Positions 14,046 through 22,934 of a stretch of DNA of 64,000 nt are shown here, piece by piece. Below the pieces are notes generated by a model. That model saw only the letters and a list, made by a program, of their open reading frames with translations, was not told where the DNA came from and did not search any database. Origin of the DNA: Streptomyces echinoruber (GTDB taxonomy: Bacteria; Actinomycetota; Actinomycetes; Streptomycetales; Streptomycetaceae); the NCBI RefSeq assembly GCF_014651135.1, contig NZ_BMWH01000011.1, positions 117,455 to 181,454 on the forward strand. Direction: 5' to 3'. The translations under genes were made by a program, and so were the position numbers. How positions within the stretch are numbered: position 1 is the first letter of the stretch; every line of letters begins with the position of its first letter.

Positions 14046-16934
14046 CGGCGGAGCCGGCCGGTCCTCGGGAGGTAGGCCGAGGGCGGACAGGCCCTCGGTC
14101 GCGTGGCGTTGGCCGCGGTGGTAGCCCAGGGAGCGGGCCAGGCGCAGGGCGTGCCGGTAGTGGGCGGCCGCGCCGTCGGGGGCGCCGAGGGCGCGGTCCG
14201 CGTGGCCGAAGGCGTTGGCGCACTCCACCTCGGCCCACCGGTCGCCGAGCCTGCGGGCCGCGCGCAGGCCCTTTGCGCACAGCACGCGGGCCTCCTCGGC
14301 ACGGCCCGCCTCCGCCTCCAGGACACCCAGGTAGGACTGGCCCAGCGCCTCGGGACGGCGGGGTTCGTCGGGCTCCCCGTCCCGGCTGAGCGCCACGCCC
14401 GCCTGGAAGGCCATCCGTGCCGAGCGGTGCCGGCCGAGCGCGTGGTGGGTGAGGCCCAGTTCCACCAGGATCTGCGCCTCCAGGTCGCGGCGCAGGTGGG
14501 CCCGGCTCAGGCGCAGCGCCCGGGTGCCCAGCCGGTGGGCGGCCGCCGCGTCGCCCGCGTCGATCTCCACGCGCGCCAGGGCGCCGAGCGCCAGGGCGGT
14601 GCGCAGGTGGTCGTGGACGGCCGCGTACCCGTCGAGCGCCTGGGTGAGCAGGGTGCGGGCGGCGTCGAGGTCGCCGCTGATCCAGCGGGACCGGCCCAGG
14701 TGCTCGCGGGCCAGGGCGGTCAGGTCGGGCCATCCGTGCGTGTCCGCGAGCCGCAGGACGCGCTGGATGTGCCGCTCCGCCTCCTGCGGCATGCCCGCCG
14801 TGAGGGTGGCGTCGACCAGGTTCAGCGCCAGCTCCGCCTCGGCACGCCGGTTCGCCGCCCGGCGCGCCGCCCGCAGGCCGGCTTCGGCGGCGGACAGCCA
14901 CTCGGGGATCCGGCTCTGCTGCTTGCACGGGCCGTGCAACAGGGAGGCGAGGGTCCAGGCCGCCGGGTAGGGGCCGTGCTGCGAGGCGTACTCGACCGTC
15001 GCCAGGAGGTTGGGCAGTTCCCGGCGCGCCTGGCGCGGGGTGACGGCCGCCTCCTGGTGGGCGCCGGGGCCGGGGCCGACCGTGTACACGGGGCTCGGGT
15101 CGCCGCCGAGGGCCTGCGCGACGTACGTGTACCAGGCGATGAGCTGCCGCAGGGCGGCCTGCCGGTCGGTCTCGCCGTCCTCCCGCCGCGCGCGCTCCCA
15201 GGCGTATTCGCGCAGCAGGTCGTGCGGGAAGCGGAAGCGGCCCGGGGCGTGCTGTTCCAGGAGGTTGGCCGCGGTCAGGGCGGCGAGCAGGCGGTGCGGT
15301 TCGGTCGTGCCGGTGGCCGCCGCGACCGCCTGCAGCGACAGGTCGAGTCCGGGCAGCGAGCCCAGCAGCCGCAGCAGCTTGCGTGCCTCGTCGTCCAGGT
15401 GGCGGTACGACAGGCCGATCGAGGCGCGTACGGAGGCGCGCTCGTCGTGCGGCAGCGACGACACCTCGAGCGATCCGACCTCGGCCAGCGCGTGGGCCAC
15501 GTCGTTCAGCCCGAGGCGGCCCCGGGCCGCTCCGGCGGCCACCACCCGCAGCGCCAGCGGCAGGTGCCCGCACAGCCGGGCGATCTCGGCCACCGCCTGG
15601 TCGGTGTCCTGGTCCGGGGCGGTCCGGCCGGCCGTGCCGAGCGCGGCGCGCAGCAGGGCGGCGGAGTCGCCGGGCGGCAGCACGCCGAGCCAGGTCAGCA
15701 AAGCTCCGTCGTGCACCGCCAGGCTGACCAGTGCGCGCCGGCTGGTGATCAGGGCCGCGCATCCGGCCGTGGCGGGCAGCAGGGGACGTACGTGCTCGGC
15801 GTCGGCGGCGTTGTCCAGCACGAACAGGACCCGGCGGCCCTGGAGCCGGGAACGCAGCGCGTCGGCCCGGTCGCGCGGGTCCACCGGCACCTGGCGGGCG
15901 GGGGTGCCGAGCGCGCGCAGGAAGAAGCCGAGCACCTCGGCGGGGTCGGCGGGCCCGCGGTGGTCGAAGCCGCGCAGGTCGGCGAAGAGCTGCCCGTCGG
16001 GGAAGGCGTCCTTGACCTGGTGGGCGCAGTGCACGGCGAGGGCGGTCTTGCCGACGCCCGCGGTGCCCTCGATGCAGATCAGCGGCGCGCCGTCGCGCAG
16101 TTGCCCGACGATGCGGGCGACGTCCTCCGAGCGCCCCACGAACTCTCCTGATTCGAGGGGAAGTTGACTCGGCGGTTCGGTGGAGGGGGTGGGCGGGGCC
16201 GAGGTGTCGAGCACCTCCTGGTGGGCCGCGCGCAGCTCGGGGCCCGGCTCGGCGCCGTACTCCTCCACGAGCCGCCGGCGCACCCTGGTGTAGGTGTCCA
16301 GGGCCTCGGCCTGGCGGCCCGACCGGGCGAGGACGCGCATCAGCAGGGCGTGCGGGCGCTCGCGCAGCGGGTGCCGGGCGGTCAGCCGGGTCAGTTCGGC
16401 CAGGTGCCGCTCCCCGCGGCCGAGTTCGATGTCGAGGGCGTACAGGTCCTCCCGCGCGACGAGCAGCCGCTCGGCGAGCCGCTCACGCTCCAGCTCGGCG
16501 CCCGGCCCCTCCACGCCTTCCGCGTAGACCCCGCGCCACAGGCCGATGGCGCGGGTCAGGGTCCTGGCCGCCTCCTCCAGGCCGCCCTTCTCCCGCAAAT
16601 CCTGTGCGTGGGCGATCAGTTGCTCGAACTCGGCGAGGTCGCACTCGCAGCCCTCCAGGGCGTACCCGGTGTCGGTGAGGACGATCCGGGCGCCCGCCGG
16701 CAGCAGGCGGCGCAGACCGGACACGTACTTCTGCACGAGATTGGGCGCGTGGCCGGGAACGTCCTCTCCCCAGACGTCGGCCATGATCCGGTGCGTCGGC
16801 ACGGGATACGGGGCCCGGGCGAGCAACGCCACGAGCACCGCCCGTTGCCGGGGCGGACCGAGCGGCACCTCCCGGCCCGCGTGGAACGCGCTCAGCGGAC
16901 CCAGGACTTCGACACGCACGCGTGCACTGTTCAT
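14016..16934 (-). CDS. AfsR/SARP-family transcriptional activator with NB-ARC ATPase and TPR domains
   Basis: 972 residues. N-terminal OmpR-like winged helix (~5-95: VEVLGPLSAFHAGREVPLG, NLVQKYVSGLRRLL, TDTGYAL), bacterial transcriptional activation domain (~98-245), NB-ARC/AP-ATPase with Walker A GTAGVGKT at 290-297 and Walker B VLFVLDNA (~375), then a long TPR-like helical region (~640-940). This is the large AfsR-type SARP architecture; such proteins switch on secondary metabolite clusters by binding direct heptamer repeats near -35. It is divergent from the AfsA-like operon, its likely target. Its last ~10 codons and TGA stop lie inside the antisense of the coaA remnant, so the 3' end was set by the insertion event. 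Confidence 0.93.
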   Translation of the reverse strand: MNSARVRVEVLGPLSAFHAGREVPLGPPRQRAVLVALLARAPYPVPTHRIMADVWGEDVPGHAPNLVQKYVSGLRRLLPAGARIVLTDTGYALEGCECDLAEFEQLIAHAQDLREKGGLEEAARTLTRAIGLWRGVYAEGVEGPGAELERERLAERLLVAREDLYALDIELGRGERHLAELTRLTARHPLRERPHALLMRVLARSGRQAEALDTYTRVRRRLVEEYGAEPGPELRAAHQEVLDTSAPPTPSTEPPSQLPLESGEFVGRSEDVARIVGQLRDGAPLICIEGTAGVGKTALAVHCAHQVKDAFPDGQLFADLRGFDHRGPADPAEVLGFFLRALGTPARQVPVDPRDRADALRSRLQGRRVLFVLDNAADAEHVRPLLPATAGCAALITSRRALVSLAVHDGALLTWLGVLPPGDSAALLRAALGTAGRTAPDQDTDQAVAEIARLCGHLPLALRVVAAGAARGRLGLNDVAHALAEVGSLEVSSLPHDERASVRASIGLSYRHLDDEARKLLRLLGSLPGLDLSLQAVAAATGTTEPHRLLAALTAANLLEQHAPGRFRFPHDLLREYAWERARREDGETDRQAALRQLIAWYTYVAQALGGDPSPVYTVGPGPGAHQEAAVTPRQARRELPNLLATVEYASQHGPYPAAWTLASLLHGPCKQQSRIPEWLSAAEAGLRAARRAANRRAEAELALNLVDATLTAGMPQEAERHIQRVLRLADTHGWPDLTALAREHLGRSRWISGDLDAARTLLTQALDGYAAVHDHLRTALALGALARVEIDAGDAAAAHRLGTRALRLSRAHLRRDLEAQILVELGLTHHALGRHRSARMAFQAGVALSRDGEPDEPRRPEALGQSYLGVLEAEAGRAEEARVLCAKGLRAARRLGDRWAEVECANAFGHADRALGAPDGAAAHYRHALRLARSLGYHRGQRHATEGLSALGLPPEDRPAPPSGARSAPRG

Positions 16935-17316
16935 GACGACTTCTCCCCCGTGGTCGTCTGCATTGCACGCATCCTACCGATTTGATCGGTCAACAGCTCG
17001 ATTCTTGGCGGGCTGTTCCCCGCATCGTCACCGTGCCGGCATCCCTCGCCGGACGGCCGCTTTCCGGTGCGTTCCCGTCCGGTTCTCTCCGGTTCGTTCC
17101 GGCCGGCTCTTTCCGGTTCCCTCCGGTTCGTTCCCGGCCGGCTCTTTCCTGTTCGTTCCGGTTCGTTCCCGTCCGGTTTGCGCCGTCTTCCTCCGTGCCG
17201 CGTGCTTCCCGCCGCGCTTCCGCCGCCTTCAGCGCGCGTTCCAGCGTCCGGTCAGCGGCCGCCCGTTGACTCGTTCACGCACCTGCTTCACCCACGCCCG
17301 ATCCGGAGGCACTGCT
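16935..17316. promoter_or_regulatory. Divergent SARP / AfsA-like promoter region with 10-bp direct repeats
   Basis: A 382-bp gene-free region. Near the SARP start there is a 15-bp inverted repeat (ACCGAT-TTG-ATCGGT, 16976-16990) overlapping a second short one (TTGATCGGTCAA). From about 17055 to 17180 a run of 10-bp units of the form GGTTCNYTCC occurs, including a longer repeat in which CGGTTCGTTCC-GGCCGGCTCTTTCC is present twice. SARPs bind direct repeats, so this array on one helical face is a plausible binding platform, though the consensus differs from classical SARP heptamers. The Shine-Dalgarno GGAGG at 17305-17309 sets the start at 17317. Confidence 0.55.
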
Positions 17317-18333
17317 GTGACCGCATCCACGGACGACTCCGTGTCCGCCCCCGCCGTCTCCCTGTCCTTCAACGCGACCGTCGACCGCACGCTCGTGCAC
17401 CGCGCCTCGGTGGCCGAGGTGTTCGTCACCGACTCGGTCGAGGTTCCGGGTTCCGCCGCGCAGGGCGACGGGCCCCGGGCGTACGACGTGGCCGCCCAGC
17501 TCCCCCGGGGGCACCTCGTGGGCGAGCACCCGTCGGCGTACGACTTCCTGCTGCTGGTGGAGGTGCTGCGGCAGACCGGCGTCGTCATCGCGCACCGCCA
17601 CATGGACGTGCCGCTCTCCAGCGCCTTCATCTTCAGCGCCCTCCGCTACGAGCTGCTCGACCTGGAGGCGATCCGCATAGGTGACCGGCCGGCGCACGCG
17701 GTGACGCACGTCACCGCCCGGCCCGAGACGAACCGGGCGGGCCGGGTCCTCGGCTTCGAGTTCGGCGGTGTGCTGGACCTCGACGGCGTGCCCACGCTGC
17801 GCGCCTCGGGCGGCCTGACCTTCGTCGGCTCCCGGGCCTACCGCATGCTGCGGGCGAGCGGGCTGGAGCGGGCCCGGACCGCGGCCGTGCCCCGCACCCA
17901 CCGTCCGGCGCCCGCCTCGCCGGGTGCGGTGGGGCGCCGCGACGTCCGCAACGTGGTCGTGACCGAGCCGGTGGTCGAGTCGGGCGGTGAGGCACGCGCG
18001 TTCCTCGTCGTCGACACCAAGCATCCGCACCTGTTCGACCACGCCCTCGACCACGTGCCCGGCAACCTCCAGCTGGAGGCGGCCCGGCAGCTCGCGGTGG
18101 CCGCGGTGGCCCGCTCGCACGGCCTGTCGTCGCAGGAGCTGCTGATCACCTCGGTGCGCGGCCGGTTCACCGAGTTCGCCGAACTGGGCCTGGCCACCCG
18201 CGTGACGGCACGGGTCGGCGGGGTGCGGCACGCCGAGGAGCTCGGCACGCTCACCGTCCCCGTCGAGGTGCGGCTCAGCCAGGACGACACGACCGTCAGC
18301 GAGATCACCCTGGAGGTGGCCCAGTGGCTGTGA
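17317..18333 (+). CDS. AfsA/ScbA-family gamma-butyrolactone-type autoregulator synthase homologue
   Basis: 338 residues from the GTG at 17317 (GGAGG 7 bp upstream). Two hotdog-like AfsA repeats: residues ~26-110 beginning VHRASVAEVFVTD and containing HPSAYDFLLLVEVLRQTGVV, and ~210-335 containing HPHLFDHALDHVPGNLQLEAARQ. AfsA homologues condense a beta-ketoacyl-ACP with dihydroxyacetone phosphate, the first step of gamma-butyrolactone and butenolide/furan signals; others make related backbones. It heads a tightly coupled operon with a HAD hydrolase, a flavin monooxygenase, an MMPL exporter, an SDR and a hydrolase. No TetR-type butyrolactone receptor gene is found in the cluster. Confidence 0.92.
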   Translation: MTASTDDSVSAPAVSLSFNATVDRTLVHRASVAEVFVTDSVEVPGSAAQGDGPRAYDVAAQLPRGHLVGEHPSAYDFLLLVEVLRQTGVVIAHRHMDVPLSSAFIFSALRYELLDLEAIRIGDRPAHAVTHVTARPETNRAGRVLGFEFGGVLDLDGVPTLRASGGLTFVGSRAYRMLRASGLERARTAAVPRTHRPAPASPGAVGRRDVRNVVVTEPVVESGGEARAFLVVDTKHPHLFDHALDHVPGNLQLEAARQLAVAAVARSHGLSSQELLITSVRGRFTEFAELGLATRVTARVGGVRHAEELGTLTVPVEVRLSQDDTTVSEITLEVAQWL

Positions 18334-19040
18334 CCACCCTCGTCTGCGACTACGGCGGTGTGCTCACCAACCCGCTCGCCGAGACGTACCTGGCCTTCAG
18401 CGACCACACCGGCATCCCCCTCGACGAGCTGCAGGCCGCGTTCGGCCGGGCCGCGCACCGGTACGGGGTGAGCCCGATGGCCGAGCTGGAGACCGGCGCC
18501 ATCGAGGAGGAGGAGCTGGTGCGCCGGGTCGTGGCCGAACTGCCCGAGGAGCTGCGCGGACGGGACCTCCTCGGCGGGCGCCCCTTCGGCGAGGTCTGGT
18601 TCCGCGGCCGCCGCGCCAACCGGGAACTCCTGGCCTTCCTGCGCCTCGTCCGCGCCGAGGGGCACCGGGTGGCGCTGCTCACCAACAACGTCCGCGCCTG
18701 GCGGCCGCGGTGGCGCGCCACCCTCTCCCCCGACGGCTCCGGCGACCTCGGCGGCCTGTTCGACCTCGTCGTCGACTCCAGCGAGGAGGGCGTCCGCAAA
18801 CCGGACCCCGAGATCTACCGCCGGCTGCTGTCCCGGCTCGGTGCCGCCCCGGAGACGGTCCTGTTCCTGGACGACCTGGAGGAGAACTGCGCGGCGGCGC
18901 GTGCCCTCGGCATGCGCGCGGTGCGGTTCGAGACCACGGCGCAGGCGGTCGCGGACGTGGCGGCGGCCATGGGGGTGCCGGTCGGCGCGCCCCACCACGA
19001 CCTCGCGCTGGGCGTGCTGTGCCGGGGAGGCCGGCGGTGA
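18324..19040 (+). CDS. HAD-superfamily hydrolase (probable small-molecule phosphatase)
   Basis: 238 residues, GTG start, overlapping the AfsA-like gene by 10 bp. HAD motifs: I, D9 in CDYGGVLT; II, LLTNN; III, the Lys in RKPDPEIY; IV, LFLDDLEEN. Motif I is DxG rather than DxD, as in the epoxide-hydrolase-N-terminal/dehalogenase-like subgroup, so the second acid is absent. In AfsA-type pathways a phosphate from DHAP must be removed, and HAD phosphatases (MmfP in methylenomycin furan synthesis) sit next to the AfsA homologue. Dephosphorylation of the condensation product is the most likely role. Confidence 0.88.
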   Translation: MAVTTLVCDYGGVLTNPLAETYLAFSDHTGIPLDELQAAFGRAAHRYGVSPMAELETGAIEEEELVRRVVAELPEELRGRDLLGGRPFGEVWFRGRRANRELLAFLRLVRAEGHRVALLTNNVRAWRPRWRATLSPDGSGDLGGLFDLVVDSSEEGVRKPDPEIYRRLLSRLGAAPETVLFLDDLEENCAAARALGMRAVRFETTAQAVADVAAAMGVPVGAPHHDLALGVLCRGGRR

Positions 19041-20689
19041 GCCGGGACAGCGACGTCCTCGTCGTGGGCGCCGGGCCGACCGGGCTCGCCGCGGCGTGCA
19101 CCCTGCTGCGCGAGGGCGTACCCGTCCGCGTGGTGGACCGGCGCCGCGGCCCGACCGCCCTGCCCAAGGCCCTGATCGTGTGGAGCGGCGCGCTGGAGGT
19201 GCTCGACCGGCTCGGGGTGGCCGACGCGCTCGCGGAACGCGCGCTGCGGCTGCGCGGCGCCTCCTACTGGTCGCGGGGCCGCGCCGTCGCCTCCGTGGGC
19301 TTCGGCGCGCTGGCCGGCAGCCGCTTCCCGGGACCGCTGTGCGTGCCGCAGCCCGTCACCGAGGAACTGCTGTACGAGCGGCTCCTGCAGCTCGGCGGGC
19401 GCGTCGAGTGGGGCACCGAGGCCGCGGACGTCACCGTCGAGGGCGACGCGGTGCGCGTCGGGCTGCGCACCGCGCCGGGCGGCGCGCACCCGCCGGGGAC
19501 GCCGGCCGCGCCGCAGACCGCGCGGGCCCGCTGGCTGGTCGCGGCGGACGGGGCGCACAGCACCGTCCGCACGTCGCTGGGGATTCCCTTCGAAGGCGGC
19601 ACGTACGCCCGTGACTTCCTGCTCGGCGACGGGGTGGTCAAGGTCGAGGGCCCGGCCGCCGTTCCGGTGGACGAGGCCCAGTACCACCTCACCCCGGACG
19701 GGGTGCTCGTCGTCGTCGCGCTGCCCGAGGGCGGTCACCGGGTCTTCTTCGACCAGCCGGCCGGCAGCGGCGAGGCCGCCCCCGCGCTGCCCGAGCTGCA
19801 GGCGCTCCTCGACGCCCGCGGGCCCGGCGGCTGGACCCTCGCCGACACCACCTGGACCAGCCGGTTCCGCGTGCACACCAGGGTCGCGGCCCGGTTCCGG
19901 CAGGGTCCGGTGCTGCTGGCCGGGGACGCGGCGCACTGCCACAGCCCGGCCGGCGGCCAGGGGCTGAACACCGGTGTGCAGGACGCCTACGACCTGGGCT
20001 GGAAACTGACCGCCGTACTCGGCGGGGCGGACGAGAGTCTGCTGGACAGCTACGAGGCCGAGCGCCGGCCCGCCGCGGTGCGCGCCGTTTCCCGGGCCGA
20101 CGCGCAGACCAGGCTGTGGCTGCTGCGCTCCCCGCTGGCCCGGCTGGCGCGCGACACCGCCCTGCGCGCGCTGTCGGCGAGCGGCCTGCTGGAGAAGCGG
20201 CTGGTGCCGGAGCTGGCCCAGGTGGACCCGGACCTGACGGGCAGCCCCGCGGTGGGCGGGCCCGCCGGGGACGGCATCGTGCCGGGCCGCCGGATCCCCG
20301 ACGCGCCCCTGTCGGCCCTGCACGGCCGGCAGGCCGACACCCTGCACGGCTACCTGGCGGCGGGCCGCCACACCGTCGTCGTCCTGGGCACGTCGGCGTA
20401 CGACGAGGCGGCCGTCCGCGCCGCGCGGCGGGCCTGCGCGCACGACACGACCGGCCGGCTCGACGTCCTGCTGATCCGCCCCGGCGCGCTGCCCGGTGCG
20501 GGCGCGCTGCCCGCCCACGACACCGCGGACGGGCGCCTGGGCACGACGTCCCAGGCCGTGTACGTCCGCCCGGACGGCGTGGTCGGCGCCCGCCTGCCGC
20601 TGGGAGGAACGGCGGACGTCAACGATCTGCTGGCCCGCGTCCCCGTCCTGAAGGGAGCCGTGAACCACCGTGTTCCGCCCACGCGGTAG
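19037..20689 (+). CDS. FAD-dependent monooxygenase (group A, PheA/TfdB-type)
   Basis: 550 residues starting at the GTG that overlaps the HAD stop (GTGA). FAD-binding: GAGPTG at 11-16, DG motif at ~171 (VAADGAHSTVR) and GD motif LAGDAAHCHSPAGGQGLN at ~295-311. The C-terminal thioredoxin-like domain (~400-545) is typical of phenol hydroxylase-like enzymes. It probably oxidises the small molecule made by the operon. A flavin oxidoreductase (MmfH) also accompanies AfsA and HAD homologues in the methylenomycin furan pathway, though of a different subfamily as far as I can judge. The 3' end overlaps the MMPL gene by 20 bp. Confidence 0.93.
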   Translation: MSRDSDVLVVGAGPTGLAAACTLLREGVPVRVVDRRRGPTALPKALIVWSGALEVLDRLGVADALAERALRLRGASYWSRGRAVASVGFGALAGSRFPGPLCVPQPVTEELLYERLLQLGGRVEWGTEAADVTVEGDAVRVGLRTAPGGAHPPGTPAAPQTARARWLVAADGAHSTVRTSLGIPFEGGTYARDFLLGDGVVKVEGPAAVPVDEAQYHLTPDGVLVVVALPEGGHRVFFDQPAGSGEAAPALPELQALLDARGPGGWTLADTTWTSRFRVHTRVAARFRQGPVLLAGDAAHCHSPAGGQGLNTGVQDAYDLGWKLTAVLGGADESLLDSYEAERRPAAVRAVSRADAQTRLWLLRSPLARLARDTALRALSASGLLEKRLVPELAQVDPDLTGSPAVGGPAGDGIVPGRRIPDAPLSALHGRQADTLHGYLAAGRHTVVVLGTSAYDEAAVRAARRACAHDTTGRLDVLLIRPGALPGAGALPAHDTADGRLGTTSQAVYVRPDGVVGARLPLGGTADVNDLLARVPVLKGAVNHRVPPTR

Positions 20690-22934
20690 CCGAAAGCCCG
20701 AACCCGGCACGCCTCCCGCGGGCCGCCCGGGGGTCCGCGCCCCTTGGCTGGTCCTCCTCTTCGGGCTGCTCTTCGTCGTCAACGCCGTCGTCGTCGGCTC
20801 CGACGTGGGCGGCCGGCTGCACGGCGGCGGCACCACCGACCCGGCGTCCGCGTCGGCCCGGGCCGACGCGCTGCTGGAACGCCACTTCCCGACCGGCGCC
20901 CCCAACCTCGTCCTGCTCGTGCGGGGCAGCGCCCCCGGGGCCCGGGTCGACGACGCCCGCGTCGCGGCGCAGGGCGCGCGGCTCACCGAGCGTCTCGCCT
21001 TCGAACCCGGGGTGGAGGGGGTCAGCTCGTACTGGCAGACCGGCTCGCCGCAGTTGCGGTCGGCCGACCGCCGCGAGGCGCTGGTGGTGGCGCATCTGGC
21101 GGGCGGCGAGGACGAGACGGCCCGGGTGCTGCACCGTCTCGCGCCCCGCTACCGGGGCAGTCCGCCGGGCGCCGGGGCGCTCGAGGTGCGCATCGGCGGC
21201 ACGGTCGCCGTGCGGGAGCAGATCCAGTCGACCGTCCGCGACGATCTGCGCACCGCGGAGCTGATCGCGCTGCCCCTGACGCTGGCCGTGCTGGTGCTGG
21301 TGTTCGGCAGCGTCGTCGCCGCGCTGCTCCCGCTGGGTGTCGGCCTGGTGGCGATCGCCGGCACCGACGCCGCGCTGCGGCTGCTCACCTCGTTCACCGA
21401 GGTGTCGGTGTTCGCCCAGAACCTGACCACGGCGCTCGGCCTGGGCCTCGCCATCGACTACGCCCTGCTGCTGGTGCGCCGCTTCCGCGAGGAACTGGAG
21501 ACGGGCGCCGACCCGCAGGCCGCGGTGGGCCGCACCCTGCGCACCGCGGGCCGCACGGTCGCGTTCTCCGCGCTGACCGTCGCCGTGTCCCTGGCCGCGA
21601 TGCTGGTCTTCCCGCTGTACTTCCTGCGCTCGTTCGCGTACGCGGGCATCAGCGTCGTCCTGCTCGCCGCGACGGCCGCGCTGGTGCTGCTGCCCGCGGC
21701 GCTGCGGCTGCTGGGCCGGCGCGTCGACGCGCTGCGGCTGCGCCGCCGGGGCGCCGCCCGTCCGGGCCGGGCGGCCGCGCACGTCGTGCGCCACCCGGTG
21801 CGCTACGCCGTGGCGGTCACGGCCCTGCTGCTCGTCGCCGGCGCCCCCTTCCTGCGCGCCGAGTACGGCACCGCCGACGACCGGCAACTGCCCGCGTCGG
21901 CCGAGGCCCGCGCGGTGCAGGACGCGATCCGCACCGACTTCGCCGCGGGCGCGACCGGGGGCGTCGAGATCGTCGCCCGCGGCGGCCCCCGGCTCGGCGC
22001 GTACGCGGCCCGCCTGTCGGCGCTGGAGTCGGTGGCCGAGGTGGACACGCCCCGCGGCACCTACCGTGCCGGACGCCTCGCCGCCGCCGCGGGCCCGGCC
22101 GACGCCGCGCGGGCCGCCGACGGCCTGAACCGGATCACCGTGGTGCCGCGCAAGGGCGTCGAGGAGTTCTCCCCGCGCGGCGCCCGCCTCGTGCGGCAGG
22201 TGCGGAAGGTCGGTGCCGACCGCGCGTTCCGGTCCCTGGCGCCCCTCGCGGGCGGGCCGGCGGCCGCCCTGCAGGACAGCAAGCACGCCATCGCGGCGAA
22301 GCTGCCCGTCGCCGGTCTCGTCGTCGCCCTGGCCACCGTGGTGCTGGTGTTCCTGCTGACGGGCAGTCTGCTGCTGCCCCTGCTCTCCGTGGTGTTCGGC
22401 GCGCTGAGCCTGACCGCGATGTTCGGCCTGGTCGTCCGGGTGTTCCAGCAGGGCGACCTGTCCGGCCTGCTCGGGTTCACCCCGACCGGCACCATCGAGA
22501 CGACCCTTCCGGTGCTGATGTTCTGCGTGGCGTTCGGCCTCTCCATGGACTACGGCGTCTTCCTGCTGTCCCGGATCAAGGAGGAGCACGACCGCACGGG
22601 CGATCCGACGGCGGCGATCGTGACGGGGATGCGACGCACCAGCGGCCTGATCACCGCGGCCGCGCTCATCCTGTCCATCGTCTTCGTCGCCATCGGCACC
22701 TCGCGGATCACCAATATCAAGATGCTCGGCCTGGGCTGCGCGGTCGCGGTCCTGACCGATGCGACCGTGGTGCGTGGACTGCTCGTACCGGCCCTGCTGC
22801 GGCTCGCCGGGCACGCCGCCTGGTGGGCCCCGACTCCGCTGCGCCGTTTCCAGGAGCGGTTCGGTCTGCGCGAGGAGAGCGCCGGCACCCCCTCCCCCCT
22901 GTCCTCCGACACCGAACTGGAGCCCGTGAGATGA
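20670..22934 (+). CDS. MMPL-family RND transporter (first copy)
   Basis: 754 residues, GTG start. Two halves, each with a large extracytoplasmic loop followed by five membrane segments. TM1 is WLVLLFGLLFVVNAVVVG; the first bundle (~195-345) includes LTTALGLGLAIDYALLLVRRFREEL, with the conserved GLxxDY motif; the second (~535-720) includes VLMFCVAFGLSMDYGVFLLSRIKEEHD. Mycobacterial MMPL proteins export lipids and siderophores; Streptomyces homologues export polyketides such as actinorhodin. It overlaps both neighbours (20 bp and ATGA), so it is an integral part of the operon and likely exports its product. Confidence 0.93.
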   Translation: MFRPRGSRKPEPGTPPAGRPGVRAPWLVLLFGLLFVVNAVVVGSDVGGRLHGGGTTDPASASARADALLERHFPTGAPNLVLLVRGSAPGARVDDARVAAQGARLTERLAFEPGVEGVSSYWQTGSPQLRSADRREALVVAHLAGGEDETARVLHRLAPRYRGSPPGAGALEVRIGGTVAVREQIQSTVRDDLRTAELIALPLTLAVLVLVFGSVVAALLPLGVGLVAIAGTDAALRLLTSFTEVSVFAQNLTTALGLGLAIDYALLLVRRFREELETGADPQAAVGRTLRTAGRTVAFSALTVAVSLAAMLVFPLYFLRSFAYAGISVVLLAATAALVLLPAALRLLGRRVDALRLRRRGAARPGRAAAHVVRHPVRYAVAVTALLLVAGAPFLRAEYGTADDRQLPASAEARAVQDAIRTDFAAGATGGVEIVARGGPRLGAYAARLSALESVAEVDTPRGTYRAGRLAAAAGPADAARAADGLNRITVVPRKGVEEFSPRGARLVRQVRKVGADRAFRSLAPLAGGPAAALQDSKHAIAAKLPVAGLVVALATVVLVFLLTGSLLLPLLSVVFGALSLTAMFGLVVRVFQQGDLSGLLGFTPTGTIETTLPVLMFCVAFGLSMDYGVFLLSRIKEEHDRTGDPTAAIVTGMRRTSGLITAAALILSIVFVAIGTSRITNIKMLGLGCAVAVLTDATVVRGLLVPALLRLAGHAAWWAPTPLRRFQERFGLREESAGTPSPLSSDTELEPVR

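Noticed and set aside
16982..17269. Small open frames in the SARP/AfsA-like spacer
   Set aside because: They translate the 10-bp repeats into Arg/Ser/Phe/Pro-rich nonsense and lack Shine-Dalgarno sequences.
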